Below are positions 7,024 through 16,094 of a DNA stretch of 61,723 nt, piece by piece (within the stretch, counting starts at the first letter, position 1; the number at the start of each line of letters is the position of its first letter). The stretch is taken from NCBI GenBank assembly GCA_017478485.1, contig JAFVDI010000002.1, forward strand, positions 1 through 61,723, in the 5' to 3' direction. The notes under the pieces were generated by a model, which did no database searches, was not told the origin of the DNA, and saw only the letters and a program-made list of their open reading frames with translations. The translations under genes were made by a program, and so were the position numbers. This DNA is from Clostridiales bacterium (lineage in GTDB: Bacteria > Bacillota > Clostridia > Saccharofermentanales > Saccharofermentanaceae).

Positions 7024-8250
7024 ATGAGGACCGTACGCATCAGAAAAACGATCTGCACTTTGCTTGCCTGCATCTTGATGGCATCCTGTCTGCCGTCCTG
7101 TACAGGGACCGCACCTGTTTCCACAACAGTCAGCGGGACAACTCAGCAGACTGGGAGTGAGGCCCCGAAGGAACTTCCCGATGTTGATGAGCAGATCAAA
7201 AAGCTCAGCAATGTACAGGGCAACATCTGGATCAACGGGGATCCGAAGTATAAGGATCTGTTAGGGCGTCTTGTAAGCCAGTTAAAGGATAATGTCAGTA
7301 TCAGGGGTTCATTGATCATTGCGACTGACGATGACGTTATCGTGGCTGCCGGCATGCGTCTTAAAGATAAAGACGGCAGTGAAGTTACTCCGTATACAAC
7401 ATATGAGATCGGCTCGGTAACCAAGTCAATGACCGCCGTCTGCATCATGAAGCTCGTTGAAGAAGGCAAGATAAAGCTTGATGACACGTTGGGCGATTTC
7501 TTCCCCGAATACAGTTCATGCCCTTTCTACGGCGAGGTTTCCAAAGTGACTGTCAGGAACCTTCTGCGCATGCGTTCGGGAATTGATGATTACGTCAATG
7601 ATCCGGAGGGTTTCTGGGGCGAAGAGACAGCTTTGGAGCTTGTCGGAACAGGCAATCCGAGTGGAGAGGCCTTCTGCAATTTCTTTAATAAATACGGCGA
7701 TAAGATAGTCCGACAGGCATTTTGCAGAAAACCCGGTTTTGAACAGGATATTAAATTTGAGTATTCGAACACGAATTACACGCTTCTTGCCGGGATAATC
7801 GAAAAGAAGAGCGGAATGTCATACGCCGGATTCATGGAGCAGACAGTATTCAAGCCCTGCGGCATGACTGATTCGACTTCGATGAAAGAAGGAAACGTCC
7901 AGGCTTCGATCAGGAAAAATGCATGGTATAACCCTGTTAATTCAAGCAAAGGCTGCGGCGATGTTCATTCCTCAGCAGCCGATCTTCTTAAGTATCACAG
8001 AGCGTTGTTCGGAGGCCATCTCCTGAGTGAAGGATCGATGAAGGAGATGATGAATTTTGTCGACGGCTACGGTTTCGGCTGGCAGCAGATGGATCAGTGG
8101 ATCTTGCACGGTGGAAGCACGGCCGGCTTTTCGACTTTTAACGGAGTATTTGATAAAAACGGCAAGAGGATCTACGTCATCATGTGCGCTAACCAAGGCG
8201 AAGAGTACGTCATGCAGGTTATCGTTCCGATGTCCGGACTGGCGAAGTAA
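7024..8250 (+). CDS. Beta-lactamase-fold serine hydrolase lipoprotein
   Basis: This 408-residue protein has a lipoprotein signal (CILMASCLPSC, lipidated Cys near 26) and a class C beta-lactamase/penicillin-binding-protein-like domain. The catalytic S-x-x-K is SVTK at residues 131-134, the Y-x-N is YSN at 247-249, and the third motif is HGGS in WILHGGSTAGF (near 362), the H-x-G variant seen in D-aminopeptidase, esterase and EstB-like members. The fold could give esterase, DD-peptidase or peptide-stem activity on the outer surface; no resistance role is implied. GGAGA at 7014 supports the start. It is a single gene. Confidence 0.85.
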   Translation: MRTVRIRKTICTLLACILMASCLPSCTGTAPVSTTVSGTTQQTGSEAPKELPDVDEQIKKLSNVQGNIWINGDPKYKDLLGRLVSQLKDNVSIRGSLIIATDDDVIVAAGMRLKDKDGSEVTPYTTYEIGSVTKSMTAVCIMKLVEEGKIKLDDTLGDFFPEYSSCPFYGEVSKVTVRNLLRMRSGIDDYVNDPEGFWGEETALELVGTGNPSGEAFCNFFNKYGDKIVRQAFCRKPGFEQDIKFEYSNTNYTLLAGIIEKKSGMSYAGFMEQTVFKPCGMTDSTSMKEGNVQASIRKNAWYNPVNSSKGCGDVHSSAADLLKYHRALFGGHLLSEGSMKEMMNFVDGYGFGWQQMDQWILHGGSTAGFSTFNGVFDKNGKRIYVIMCANQGEEYVMQVIVPMSGLAK

Positions 8251-8354
8251 GTGTCTTGGCACGTCAGATTATAAAGAGCATGCAAAAATGATATTATAAA
8301 AACACGTAAGTTTTAGGCCTGTCAGATATTTGCATGGAATAAGGGTGATGTGTT

Positions 8355-9824
8355 ATGGCAAAACTTAAGAGCTATTCATGTACAAAATGCGCCGGTGTCC
8401 TGAATTTTGATGAGGATCATGAGCTGTTCGCCTGTCCTTTCTGCGGCAATGAATTCAATGTTGTCGAGCTCCACCGTGAAGAGCTGTCAGCACAGGGAGC
8501 ATCTGCTCTCAGGAGATTGAGATTTGATACCGCCGAAGGAATATTCAAGACGGTGCTGTCAAAGAACCCCCGTGATTTCGGAGGCCACCTGGGGATGATA
8601 CTTGCGAAAGGAAAGATAGCATCTGTCGAAAACCTGAGCGATATCGAGAAGATCAAAGGCTGTGAAATTAAGCCTGCAAGGCGTGCGCTGCATAACGCAA
8701 AAAAAGAAGCCGATGCCGGGAGCGCGTATTTTGACAAGTTTTCCGAACTGTTCGCTCTGGCCGAAAAGTATAAGGAACTCTGCGCCGGGGAGGACGAGCG
8801 CACCAAAATGGCAAGAAGATCTTTTCAGGCAATAGCCGACCATGAGCTTGAGGTCGATATAGCCAGGGAAGAATCAAAGGATAATCTCAGTGGAATAGTA
8901 AAGGAATACCCTGCGGCAGCATTGCCCGTTGCCATATACAGTGCCGTCAGATTCGTCAGTGATGAGATCGACAAGAAGAGCTATGAAGCCAAACAAAAAC
9001 GGAACATGGCTTCTGATCACAGCCAAGCCGCAAAAATGTCTTCAGAGGCAGAAGAGATCAAAAAGAAGTATTCGGAAACATACACGGAATTAAAAGTTCT
9101 CGATCCTGCCGTTAACGGATATAAGCCCGCATATGCTTCCAAAGTCGATGCCGGACCTGATCCGTTTGCGGATGTGTTAAAAGATGTTAACTGCGCCAAG
9201 TGCGGAGGACGGCTGATCCTGGATAAGGAAAAGAGGCTCTACGCATGCAGCTTCTGCGGAGTCGCATACGGCACGTCACTGTTTTTCGATCAACCTCTTC
9301 GCAAGGCCAAACAGGCTCTTGCCGCAGCCGATTATACCGAGGCGGACCAGAGGTTCTCGCACATGCTCATGGTCGATTCCAAGGATCATGAGGCCCTGTT
9401 CGGCAGGATCCTCTGTGCCGGCAAATGGAAGAACATCCCGGATATCGAGCTTGAGGACAGGATGCTTCCGCTCATGGAAGACCGCCTTACGGACAGAGCC
9501 GATGAAGCAATCCTGCATTCGGACGAAGAACACAAGGAGTTCTTCAGCAACGTTCAGAGTGCCGTCACATGCTACATCAGGTGGAGGCATTTCAATCAGG
9601 AACTCGACAGCATGAGGAAAGGCAAAGATTATGCGCGCAGTAAATCCGGGCTCAGTTTCCGGGGTTCTGACAAGGAAGCAGAAGCCAAAGCGTTTGAAAT
9701 AGAAAAAAAGATCGAAGACGTAAAGGCGAAGATGAAGGAGCTTCGCGGAAGATTTGATGAGCTGAAAAGGACGATCGACAAGGAGAAGACCGCATTTTCA
9801 CTCGCGGAAAAACCGGATCCGTAA
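8355..9824 (+). CDS. Tandem-duplicated zinc-ribbon/TPR-like protein
   Basis: This 489-residue cytosolic protein is built from two copies of one unit. Each begins with a CxxC-x~16-CxxC zinc ribbon (C11/C14 and C27/C30 in the first; CAKCGG...CSFCG near residues 280-300 in the second), then a short helical repeat region like TPR units (ALRRLRFDTAEGIFKTVLSK and KQALAAADYTEADQRFSHML). Both copies continue with a matching stretch (GMILAKGK.../GRILCAGKWKN). The C-terminal 70 residues are coiled coil (EIEKKIEDVKAKMKELRGRFDELK). No enzyme motif is seen; a scaffold or nucleic-acid/protein-binding role is plausible. A strong terminator follows. Confidence 0.65.
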   Translation: MAKLKSYSCTKCAGVLNFDEDHELFACPFCGNEFNVVELHREELSAQGASALRRLRFDTAEGIFKTVLSKNPRDFGGHLGMILAKGKIASVENLSDIEKIKGCEIKPARRALHNAKKEADAGSAYFDKFSELFALAEKYKELCAGEDERTKMARRSFQAIADHELEVDIAREESKDNLSGIVKEYPAAALPVAIYSAVRFVSDEIDKKSYEAKQKRNMASDHSQAAKMSSEAEEIKKKYSETYTELKVLDPAVNGYKPAYASKVDAGPDPFADVLKDVNCAKCGGRLILDKEKRLYACSFCGVAYGTSLFFDQPLRKAKQALAAADYTEADQRFSHMLMVDSKDHEALFGRILCAGKWKNIPDIELEDRMLPLMEDRLTDRADEAILHSDEEHKEFFSNVQSAVTCYIRWRHFNQELDSMRKGKDYARSKSGLSFRGSDKEAEAKAFEIEKKIEDVKAKMKELRGRFDELKRTIDKEKTAFSLAEKPDP

Positions 9825-9872
9825 AACAGTGACGTGATAAGAAAATAAAAGAAGCTGCCTTATGATGAAGTG

Positions 9873-9908
9873 AACCCCCAAAGTTGGACAAAGACTTTGG
9901 GGTTTTTT
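9873..9908 (+). terminator. Intrinsic terminator, IS-end-like sequence
   Basis: CCCCAAAG (9876-9883) pairs with CTTTGGGG (9895-9902) and a T6 run follows, ending the zinc-ribbon gene. The left arm with TTGGACA after it resembles the terminal repeat of many IS3-type elements. Confidence 0.8.
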
Positions 9909-9943
9909 GTATGAAATACAGTTTTGAACTGAAGACAGAGACC

Positions 9944-11875
9944 TTACTTGCAGAAATCCCACATTGTCTGGCGGTATGCGTCGGGGAGACCGATGTCATA
10001 GGATTTTCCATCGGGCACAAATGCATACATGCCGTGCTTTTCGCGGACTGCATCAAGCGCGGCAGTCAGGCCGTACTCGTTGCCTTCGGAGGGACCTTCT
10101 TCGGATCTGATCTGTTTATCGAGTTCCGCAAAGACCTCGGGAGTAAGAACATACTGGCCGAACGTTGCATAGAATCTTTCTTCCCCGCCCTTGTCAGGTA
10201 TGCCGAGATATTCCTTTGCATAGTCATCCGTGGGCTTTTCGACCATCTTGTCCACCTTCATCATGGTCTGCTCGTCATTGTCCCAAACGCCGTGGATAAT
10301 GCCGTAATGAACGACCCTCTCCACAGGGACTTCGTTGATGCTGACCAGAGTCAGGCCGCACTCTTTGTATGCATCGATCACCTGCTTGCAGCAGCTGATG
10401 TCGGTGTTTGAACGATAGACGAAATCTCCGAGCAGCAGGAGGACCGGCTCGTTGTCCGTGAACTGTTTTGCAAGCCAGACGGCGTGACCGAAACCTTTGC
10501 GCTCTTTCTGATATACATAGCTTATGTGCTTGCGCATCATGAGGATAGAATCCTCACACTTGGCTTTTTCATCAGGGAGCTTTTCCCGGTATTCCTCCGG
10601 AAGAGGCGAGAAGAAACGGTCAAATTCTTCCTGTTCGTCTTCTCCGATGATGAGGCAGACGTCTTCTATGCCGGCTTCGAGCAGACGCTCGAGCATGATC
10701 ATGAGAGCGGGCTTGAGTAGTCCGTCGGTATCGAGCAGAGGCAGAAAACATTTACGCACGGTCTTGGTTGCAGGGAAGACCCTGGTTCCGAATCCGGCAA
10801 GCGGGATGATGGCTTTCTTGATGGTCTGTCCGGGCTTTAGCGTCAGCGCAAAAGAAGGCATGCCGCGCTTTTCGAGCAGATATTTCTGAAGTTCCGCGGC
10901 GTCTTTTCCGCTCCTTGCAAGAAGCTGGACCGTTCCGTCTCCCTGTGAGCCGACTCCTTTGGCTCCGTAGATGTATTTCTGTATCTCGGGATCGTTCAGC
11001 ACAGAATGCAGGACCGGTGCTGTCAGTTCCGAACTTGCCGGAGCGATCTTCTCGTCGAAAAGTTCCTGCGCTTCCTTCATCAGGCTGCCGAGTTTGGCAG
11101 GCTGGCCTTCTTCAAGATATTTAACTGCCTGGCTCACGATGCGCTGGTTATCCTCACCGAGCGCTTCCTGGACCATCTTGTCCTTGTCGCTGTTGGCGAA
11201 AGGATAGGCCTTGTTGAGATCTGCCAGGATCTTGATCGTATCCTTGCCGGCCATCAGGTTGGCTATTACCCAGTGGAAAGTGGTTCCGACCCTGAGCATC
11301 TTTGAATCAACTTCAACGCCGTCAAAATCCATGAGAACGGGCTTTACGCCGTAAGCGCAGGCCTGGTCAAGACGTCCGCAGCGGGAAGGCGTGCGCTGTT
11401 CGCCGCGGTATGCGGCCTGCATCTCGCCTTTGGTGTTCATCCTGAGATGGTATAGCTGGTTAAATGCACGGGCCACAAGAACGCAGATGGCTGCGGATGA
11501 TGACAGTCCGCTCTTCTGGGGAAGATCCTGTTTTGTTATCGTGATCTTAACGCCGCCGACAGAATAGTTTTCGTTTATGTATGAGGCGACACCGGCAACA
11601 TAAGAGTAATATCCGCCGCTCTGTGCTTCCTGAAGAAGCGCGGAATTATCCATGTCGCATTCCCAGGATCTGCTGTCAGACTCATCGGCGGAAGTGCACA
11701 TGATAAACTTTTCAGCCTTTTCGGCAACGGCATAAATGCCCTGCTCGGTACCGGAGACGACTGCTGTACCTTTGACGATACCTGCATTGACCGTTCTGTA
11801 CATACCTGCCCAGTCTGAATGTTCGCCAAACAGACAAAGCCTTCCGGGAATGAATAAGTTTATCTGGCCGTTCAT
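9944..11875 (-). CDS. GHMP sugar kinase fused to UTP-sugar-1-P uridylyltransferase
   Basis: This 643-residue protein has two complete domains. Residues 1-340 are a GHMP kinase: substrate-binding IPGRLCLFGEHSDW (9-22), the ATP loop LPQKSGLSSSAA (118-129) and the C-terminal motif GAKGVGSQGDG (304-314). Residues 353-643 are a GalU-like nucleotidyltransferase with PLAGFGTRVFPATK (358-371), KCFLPLLD and GHAVWLAK (near 475). Known relatives in this architecture (for example FKP) phosphorylate a sugar at C1 and then transfer UMP or GMP, making an activated sugar in one polypeptide. The GalU-type domain suggests UTP as donor; the sugar (galactose, glucuronate, arabinose or other) cannot be read. It is last in a minus-strand operon with a GT2 and a GT-C gene. 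Confidence 0.8.
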   Translation of the reverse strand: MNGQINLFIPGRLCLFGEHSDWAGMYRTVNAGIVKGTAVVSGTEQGIYAVAEKAEKFIMCTSADESDSRSWECDMDNSALLQEAQSGGYYSYVAGVASYINENYSVGGVKITITKQDLPQKSGLSSSAAICVLVARAFNQLYHLRMNTKGEMQAAYRGEQRTPSRCGRLDQACAYGVKPVLMDFDGVEVDSKMLRVGTTFHWVIANLMAGKDTIKILADLNKAYPFANSDKDKMVQEALGEDNQRIVSQAVKYLEEGQPAKLGSLMKEAQELFDEKIAPASSELTAPVLHSVLNDPEIQKYIYGAKGVGSQGDGTVQLLARSGKDAAELQKYLLEKRGMPSFALTLKPGQTIKKAIIPLAGFGTRVFPATKTVRKCFLPLLDTDGLLKPALMIMLERLLEAGIEDVCLIIGEDEQEEFDRFFSPLPEEYREKLPDEKAKCEDSILMMRKHISYVYQKERKGFGHAVWLAKQFTDNEPVLLLLGDFVYRSNTDISCCKQVIDAYKECGLTLVSINEVPVERVVHYGIIHGVWDNDEQTMMKVDKMVEKPTDDYAKEYLGIPDKGGEERFYATFGQYVLTPEVFAELDKQIRSEEGPSEGNEYGLTAALDAVREKHGMYAFVPDGKSYDIGLPDAYRQTMWDFCK

Positions 11876-11881
11876 CTTTGA

Positions 11882-12577
11882 TTATCCTTTTCTGTATTTC
11901 CAGATGCAGACGATCGCTCTGACACCGTCCTTGAATCCGATCTTCTTTCCCTCTTCGTTTGTGCGGGGATAGTAAGAGATGGGTACTTCCTTGACCCTGA
12001 CCTTCATCTTGGCGATCTTTGCAGTGATCTCAGGCTCAAAACCGAACCTGTTTTCCTGAATGTCGACTGCCTGGATGACTTCGCGCTTGAAGGTCTTGTA
12101 GCAGGTCTCCATGTCCGTCAGATGAAGATGCGTAAACATGTTTGAAAGTCCCGTCAGGAACTTGTTGGCCATACGGTTGGCCATGTAGCCCTTGGCTTTC
12201 TGGCCTAAGAAACGTGAACCGTAGCATACGTCACACTCGCCGTTTACGATGGGCATGACGGTAAGAGGGTACTCGTTAGGATCGTATTCGAGATCGGCAT
12301 CCTGGATTATTACGACATCGCCGGTAGCGTGCTTGAAGCCGGTCCTGAGTGCGCCGCCCTTGCCCTGGTTGACCTCGTGATGGACGACTTTGCTTACGAG
12401 CGGCGCGATCTCCTTATCGAGGATATCGCTGGTGCCGTCGGTACTCTTATCATCGACCACGATGATCTCTTTGTTGGCGATGGGTGATGCAAGCACCTTT
12501 TCGACGATGGTGTGAATGCTGTTCTTTTCGTTATAGCACGGTATAACTACTGACAACTTGAAATCTGACGGACTCAT
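11882..12577 (-). CDS. GT2 polyprenyl-phosphate sugar synthase-like
   Basis: This 231-residue family 2 glycosyltransferase has the donor-binding strand [14 protein letters not shown], the D in [10 protein letters not shown], the metal-binding DAD ([13 protein letters not shown]) and the acceptor motif near YGSRFLG. Its length and the lack of C-terminal membrane helices match DPM1/Ppm1-like enzymes that move a sugar from a nucleotide onto a polyprenyl phosphate at the inner membrane face. GGGAGGG (about 12586-12592) supports the start. It is 6 bases upstream of the kinase-uridylyltransferase and 10 bases downstream of a GT-C gene, fitting a chain from nucleotide sugar to lipid-linked donor to GT-C transferase. 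Confidence 0.85.
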   Translation of the reverse strand: MSPSDFKLSVVIPCYNEKNSIHTIVEKVLASPIANKEIIVVDDKSTDGTSDILDKEIAPLVSKVVHHEVNQGKGGALRTGFKHATGDVVIIQDADLEYDPNEYPLTVMPIVNGECDVCYGSRFLGQKAKGYMANRMANKFLTGLSNMFTHLHLTDMETCYKTFKREVIQAVDIQENRFGFEPEITAKIAKMKVRVKEVPISYYPRTNEEGKKIGFKDGVRAIVCIWKYRKG

Positions 12578-12587
12578 TTTTCCCTCC

Positions 12588-14108
12588 CTATTCCGTTTGT
12601 GTTTTTATTTTATATAACCAATAATACTCTTTCCAGAAGTTTTCGTCTTCACAGCCGCTGATCAGAGTCAGCGAACCGTATTCCTGCTTAGGCTGAATGA
12701 TAACATTGCCCCTGACAAAATAGGCGTTCCTGCTGAGACCGTTCTTCTTTATTGTATCGTTTGCATATGCCGCAATGGAACTCTCATCGAGATACTGCTT
12801 GTTCGATCCCCACCTGTGGATATAGAACACCTCATCATTGTCCGCGTCCCAGAATGTGTAGTTTTTCGCTGAATCTGAAAGATATGCGATTACGGAAGTC
12901 GTCAGGAAGTTGTTGTTTACGAATATCACGCTGCCGCTTTCAACGTTCTTTTCCACGGCTTCTGCCAGCGCCTTGCTCTCTGAATAATGGCCCTTGATAT
13001 CATTATAAGGGTCAATGACCAGGCTTTTCGGTATGAAGGCGACGCATAATACGATCATTACGGCCTCGAAAAGGAAGCCTTTTTTGTAATCGCGCAATGT
13101 CCAGCAGAAGAAAAGGATGATCATGATCAGGACTATAGCCATCTGAATATGGGAGATATCCCTGACGAAGACGGTGATCCCGAAATAAACGCCTGTTGCG
13201 CAAAGATATACCAATCCGGTGTTTCCGCATGCTTTTCTGAAGTCCGGATCAAAGGACAGGAACATGAAAACAAGGAGACTGATAACGGAGGCAAGCAAAA
13301 CGACTGATCCGATCTTTAAAGCGGGATAGTCGAACATATCGGAAACTGACTTCAAATGAATCAGCCAGTCGAATCCTTTGATCCTGTCATATACATAATC
13401 CCCGGTGATCGTAATGAAGTGCTCGGCACCCGGTTTCTGTCTCAGTTCAAGGAACATGAGCGCAAAGCTTGCCGCCGAAACGAGCAGACCGCCGAAATGT
13501 TTGAGGTCCCTGTGTTTCTTATTGGAGATGAGGTTAATGCACATATCGAGGATGCATCCTATTGCGAGACCTGTAATCAGGATATGCGACTGGAAAAGGA
13601 GCACTACCGGAATGGCATACAGGAGAGGCTTTTCGTGCCTGTCTTTCCAAAGCGTACAAAGCAGGCAGATCAATAACATGATGACCGAATAGTTCCTGCA
13701 GATCACCGGATTATAGTAGAAAAACAGAGGCGAAAGGATGATCAGGATCTTCGTAAACCATTTGAAATCTGACTTGAACAGCAGTACTCCTGCGGCTAAA
13801 GCCATAAAAAAGATGCTGATGACACTGATATATCTGAAGGGGAGACCGAACAGTATGCTGATCTTCAGGATATAGAACCAGAGCAGCGGATGGCCTTCAG
13901 ATGCACATATTTCGGGAATCTGTGTCCAGGATAACTGTTTTGCGATGACCCATGCCTGAGACTCGTCCCTCCAGGCTTCGTGGAAAAACATAAGATAACC
14001 GTTTGCAGCGACATAAAGCAAAAGAACGAGAATATAGATTACTATTTCCCATTTCTTAATGCTTTTCCAGGTTTTGAGCTGATTCGAGACCGCCTGCTGC
14101 TCCGCCAT
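12588..14108 (-). CDS. GT-C membrane glycosyltransferase, paralogue 1
   Basis: This ~506-residue polytopic protein has about 10 predicted membrane helices over residues 20-385 and a soluble C-terminal domain. The first loop carries [11 protein letters not shown], an acidic D-E pair like the catalytic/metal site of GT39/ArnT-type GT-C enzymes, followed by [23 protein letters not shown], conserved in the two paralogues at 16092-19281. ATG 14108 has GGTGG/GGATGG just upstream; an in-frame TTG at 14126 is less likely. It would transfer a sugar from a lipid phosphate to an outer-surface acceptor. It heads the operon with the GT2 and the kinase-uridylyltransferase. Confidence 0.75.
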   Translation of the reverse strand: MAEQQAVSNQLKTWKSIKKWEIVIYILVLLLYVAANGYLMFFHEAWRDESQAWVIAKQLSWTQIPEICASEGHPLLWFYILKISILFGLPFRYISVISIFFMALAAGVLLFKSDFKWFTKILIILSPLFFYYNPVICRNYSVIMLLICLLCTLWKDRHEKPLLYAIPVVLLFQSHILITGLAIGCILDMCINLISNKKHRDLKHFGGLLVSAASFALMFLELRQKPGAEHFITITGDYVYDRIKGFDWLIHLKSVSDMFDYPALKIGSVVLLASVISLLVFMFLSFDPDFRKACGNTGLVYLCATGVYFGITVFVRDISHIQMAIVLIMIILFFCWTLRDYKKGFLFEAVMIVLCVAFIPKSLVIDPYNDIKGHYSESKALAEAVEKNVESGSVIFVNNNFLTTSVIAYLSDSAKNYTFWDADNDEVFYIHRWGSNKQYLDESSIAAYANDTIKKNGLSRNAYFVRGNVIIQPKQEYGSLTLISGCEDENFWKEYYWLYKIKTQTE

Positions 14109-14177
14109 CCATCCACCAAATATCAAAAAATATAAACATTATTATACACCTTTTATCCGTGCTTTGTTTCAGGACCG

Positions 14178-14207
14178 CGAAAACGACATTTCCGGCACCG
14201 GATGTCG
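14178..14207 (-). terminator. Terminator-like hairpin
   Basis: CGACAT/ATGTCG with CCGG inner pairs forms a stem (14184-14207); read leftward it is followed by TTTT. It lies between the DUF4854-like lipoprotein gene and the GT-C gene and would insulate the operon from read-through. Confidence 0.4.
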
Positions 14208-14316
14208 CTTATGCAACAGATCAGAGCCGTATTGACCGTTGTTTAGCGCCATCAGAGAGGTGATAATCAGACCGCAAACAAAAACAAAGGAGGGGTGAGG
14301 AACTATGAATGGTATG

Positions 14317-14350
14317 AAAAAAACGCACAGCAACCGAAGTTACCGTGCGT
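14317..14350 (-). terminator. Intrinsic terminator of the lipoprotein gene
   Basis: Read on the minus strand, ACGCACGGTAAC pairs with GTTGCTGTGCGT around a TTCG loop and runs into T7. It lies 31 bases after the stop of the lipoprotein gene at 14381. Confidence 0.85.
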
Positions 14351-14380
14351 TTGAGATCGTGTGGAAATTATCCGGACGAC

Positions 14381-14773
14381 TTACTTAGAGATGTTAGCGA
14401 TTTCCTTGTCATCTGCTGTGTAGTAGATGAAAGAGACGGAATCAGGCTCGATACCTGTTGACTTCTTGAATGAGCTCTTGAGGCTGTCGATCTGCTTGTC
14501 AAGACCGCTCTTCTCAAGCTGAGCCTTTACAGCTTCGATCTGCTCGTCGGTCAATTCCTGCTTGTACCAATACTTGTAAGTAATTGAGTTCTCCTTAACC
14601 TCGATGGCAGCATCCTTGTAAACGCTCTTGAATGTAGCATTCTCCTTCATCTCGTCGACCATCTTCTGAAGCTCAGCGGGCTTAACCTGCTGCTCGATAG
14701 TCTTCTTGCCGCAGCCAGCGAACATGAAGAGAGCCATGAAAACAACTAAAACACTTGCAACCGTTTTACGCAT
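14381..14773 (-). CDS. DUF4854-like lipoprotein
   Basis: This 130-residue protein has a lipoprotein signal (VFMALFMFAGC, Cys at 21) and a helical, charged mature part (ELQKMVDEMKENATFK...TDEQIEAVKAQLEKSGLDKQIDSL) with a final strand (SVSFIYYTADDKEIANIS). It matches the DUF4854 pattern of small secreted Clostridia lipoproteins whose function is unknown. AGGA upstream of 14773 supports the start. It is monocistronic, with its own terminator at 14317-14350 and synonymous choices (CTCAAG, GTTAAG-type codons) close to those of the highly expressed hydrogenase. Confidence 0.7.
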   Translation of the reverse strand: MRKTVASVLVVFMALFMFAGCGKKTIEQQVKPAELQKMVDEMKENATFKSVYKDAAIEVKENSITYKYWYKQELTDEQIEAVKAQLEKSGLDKQIDSLKSSFKKSTGIEPDSVSFIYYTADDKEIANISK

Positions 14774-14915
14774 GATAAATCCTCCATTTCATTTTTCCCG
14801 TAATACAGTGTGAGATTTCACAAGCAATAATAGTAGTCTTCGACCCTTGCATTGTCAATGCGGAAATCAGGCGGATTTTAAGGAAAACAATATAACAAAC
14901 AAATAAGAAATAATT

Positions 14916-14921
14916 TATAAT
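14916..14921 (+). promoter_or_regulatory. -10 box for pilT
   Basis: TATAAT at 14916-14921 lies 35 bases before the pilT ATG in a very AT-rich stretch, with GGAGGTGA (14943-14950) as ribosome site. No good -35 box is evident. Confidence 0.4.
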
Positions 14922-14955
14922 CTAAATAATTACCATTTTGACGGAGGTGACCTTT

Positions 14956-16035
14956 ATGACATTTGAAGAACTTATGGATTACGCCATTTCACATGACTGT
15001 TCCGATGTGCATATTACCCAGGGTACCAATCTCGCAGTAAGAAGATACGGAATGCTCCATATCTTAGACGAGCGTCCTACTGCTGAAGAAGCCCAGGACA
15101 TGATATATACGATCCTTACCAATGAAGAGATACAGAAAGTTGAATCCGGCCTGGATGTTGACGTCGGACGCATGATCGACAACGGTGTCCGTATCAGAGC
15201 CAACGTTTACCATCAGCGTAACAATCTCGCCTGCAGCATCCGTCTGCTCATGGCTGAGATCCCTGAATTTGAAGCTCTTGGTCTCCCTGAAGTCCTCAAG
15301 ACGCTTGCTACTGCCAACAACGGCATCATCCTCGTTACGGGACCTACGGGTTCAGGTAAGACAACCACTCTTTCCGCAATCGTTGATTTCATCAACAAGA
15401 ACGTTGCAAAGCATGTCATCACCGTTGAGGATCCTATCGAGTATATCTATCCCCATAACCGTGCCATGATCCACCAGCGTGAGATCGGCCGTGACGTTGA
15501 CTCCTTCTCTTATGCTCTTACTTCAGCGCTCCGTGAAGACCCGGATATCATCCTCGTCGGTGAGATGAGAGATTTTGCCACGATCTCAGCAGCGATCACT
15601 GCAGCAGAGACGGGACACCTTGTTCTTTCCACACTGCACACACAGAGTGCCGCACAGACCATCAACAGGATCATCGACGGTTCGCCTATCGAAATGCAGG
15701 CAACGATCCGCGCACAGTTTGCTCATTGTATCCGCGGCGTTATCTCACAGCAGCTCCTGCCTACGGCAGACGGCAACGGACGTGTTCTTACCCACGAGAT
15801 CATGCTCGGAACAAGCGCCATCAAGAGCCTTATCCTTGAAGATAAGATCCAGATGATCCCCGGCGCGATCGCTTCCGCAGGCCATGTCGGAATGCATACT
15901 CTCAATAACGACCTTACAAGACTCGTCGGCATGGGACTCATTACAAAGAAGACAGCCATGGATGCAGCTTATGATCCTAACGAGCTCGAAAAACTGCTCG
16001 GTGTTACCGGCAACTTCGGCGGCGGATACTTATAA
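14956..16035 (+). CDS. pilT: Type IV pilus twitching motility ATPase PilT
   Basis: This 359-residue protein has the complete PilT set: the Walker A loop GPTGSGKTTT (129-138), the Asp box ITVEDPIEYIY (155-165), Walker B ILVGEMRD (199-206) and the His box TGHLVLSTLHT (219-229). It is the retraction motor of type IV pili and works as a hexamer on the inner membrane face. ATG 14956 sits 5 bases after GGAGGTGA, so an upstream TTG (14938) is not the start. No other pilus assembly gene is adjacent; a pseudopilin lies at 42066. It stands between glycosyltransferase genes of the opposite strand and ends at a shared terminator. Confidence 0.9.
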   Translation: MTFEELMDYAISHDCSDVHITQGTNLAVRRYGMLHILDERPTAEEAQDMIYTILTNEEIQKVESGLDVDVGRMIDNGVRIRANVYHQRNNLACSIRLLMAEIPEFEALGLPEVLKTLATANNGIILVTGPTGSGKTTTLSAIVDFINKNVAKHVITVEDPIEYIYPHNRAMIHQREIGRDVDSFSYALTSALREDPDIILVGEMRDFATISAAITAAETGHLVLSTLHTQSAAQTINRIIDGSPIEMQATIRAQFAHCIRGVISQQLLPTADGNGRVLTHEIMLGTSAIKSLILEDKIQMIPGAIASAGHVGMHTLNNDLTRLVGMGLITKKTAMDAAYDPNELEKLLGVTGNFGGGYL

Positions 16036-16057
16036 TATCCGGAAAGCATTGCTTATC

Positions 16058-16094
16058 AACAAGCCCCGTACCATTTGGTGCGGGGCTTGTTTTA
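16058..16094. terminator. Bidirectional terminator between pilT and GT-C gene
   Basis: AACAAGCCCCGTACC pairs with GGTGCGGGGCTTGTT around ATTT, with T-rich DNA on the plus side and A-rich DNA on the other. It overlaps the stop codon of the converging GT-C gene (16092-16094). Confidence 0.85.

Noticed and set aside
14305..14388. 27-codon ORF with a strong ribosome-like site (AAAGGAGGGGTGAGG) between the lipoprotein and GT-C genes
   Set aside because: It runs through the lipoprotein gene's terminator hairpin and ends inside that gene's 3' codons; the purine-rich site is suggestive but the peptide has no recognisable features.
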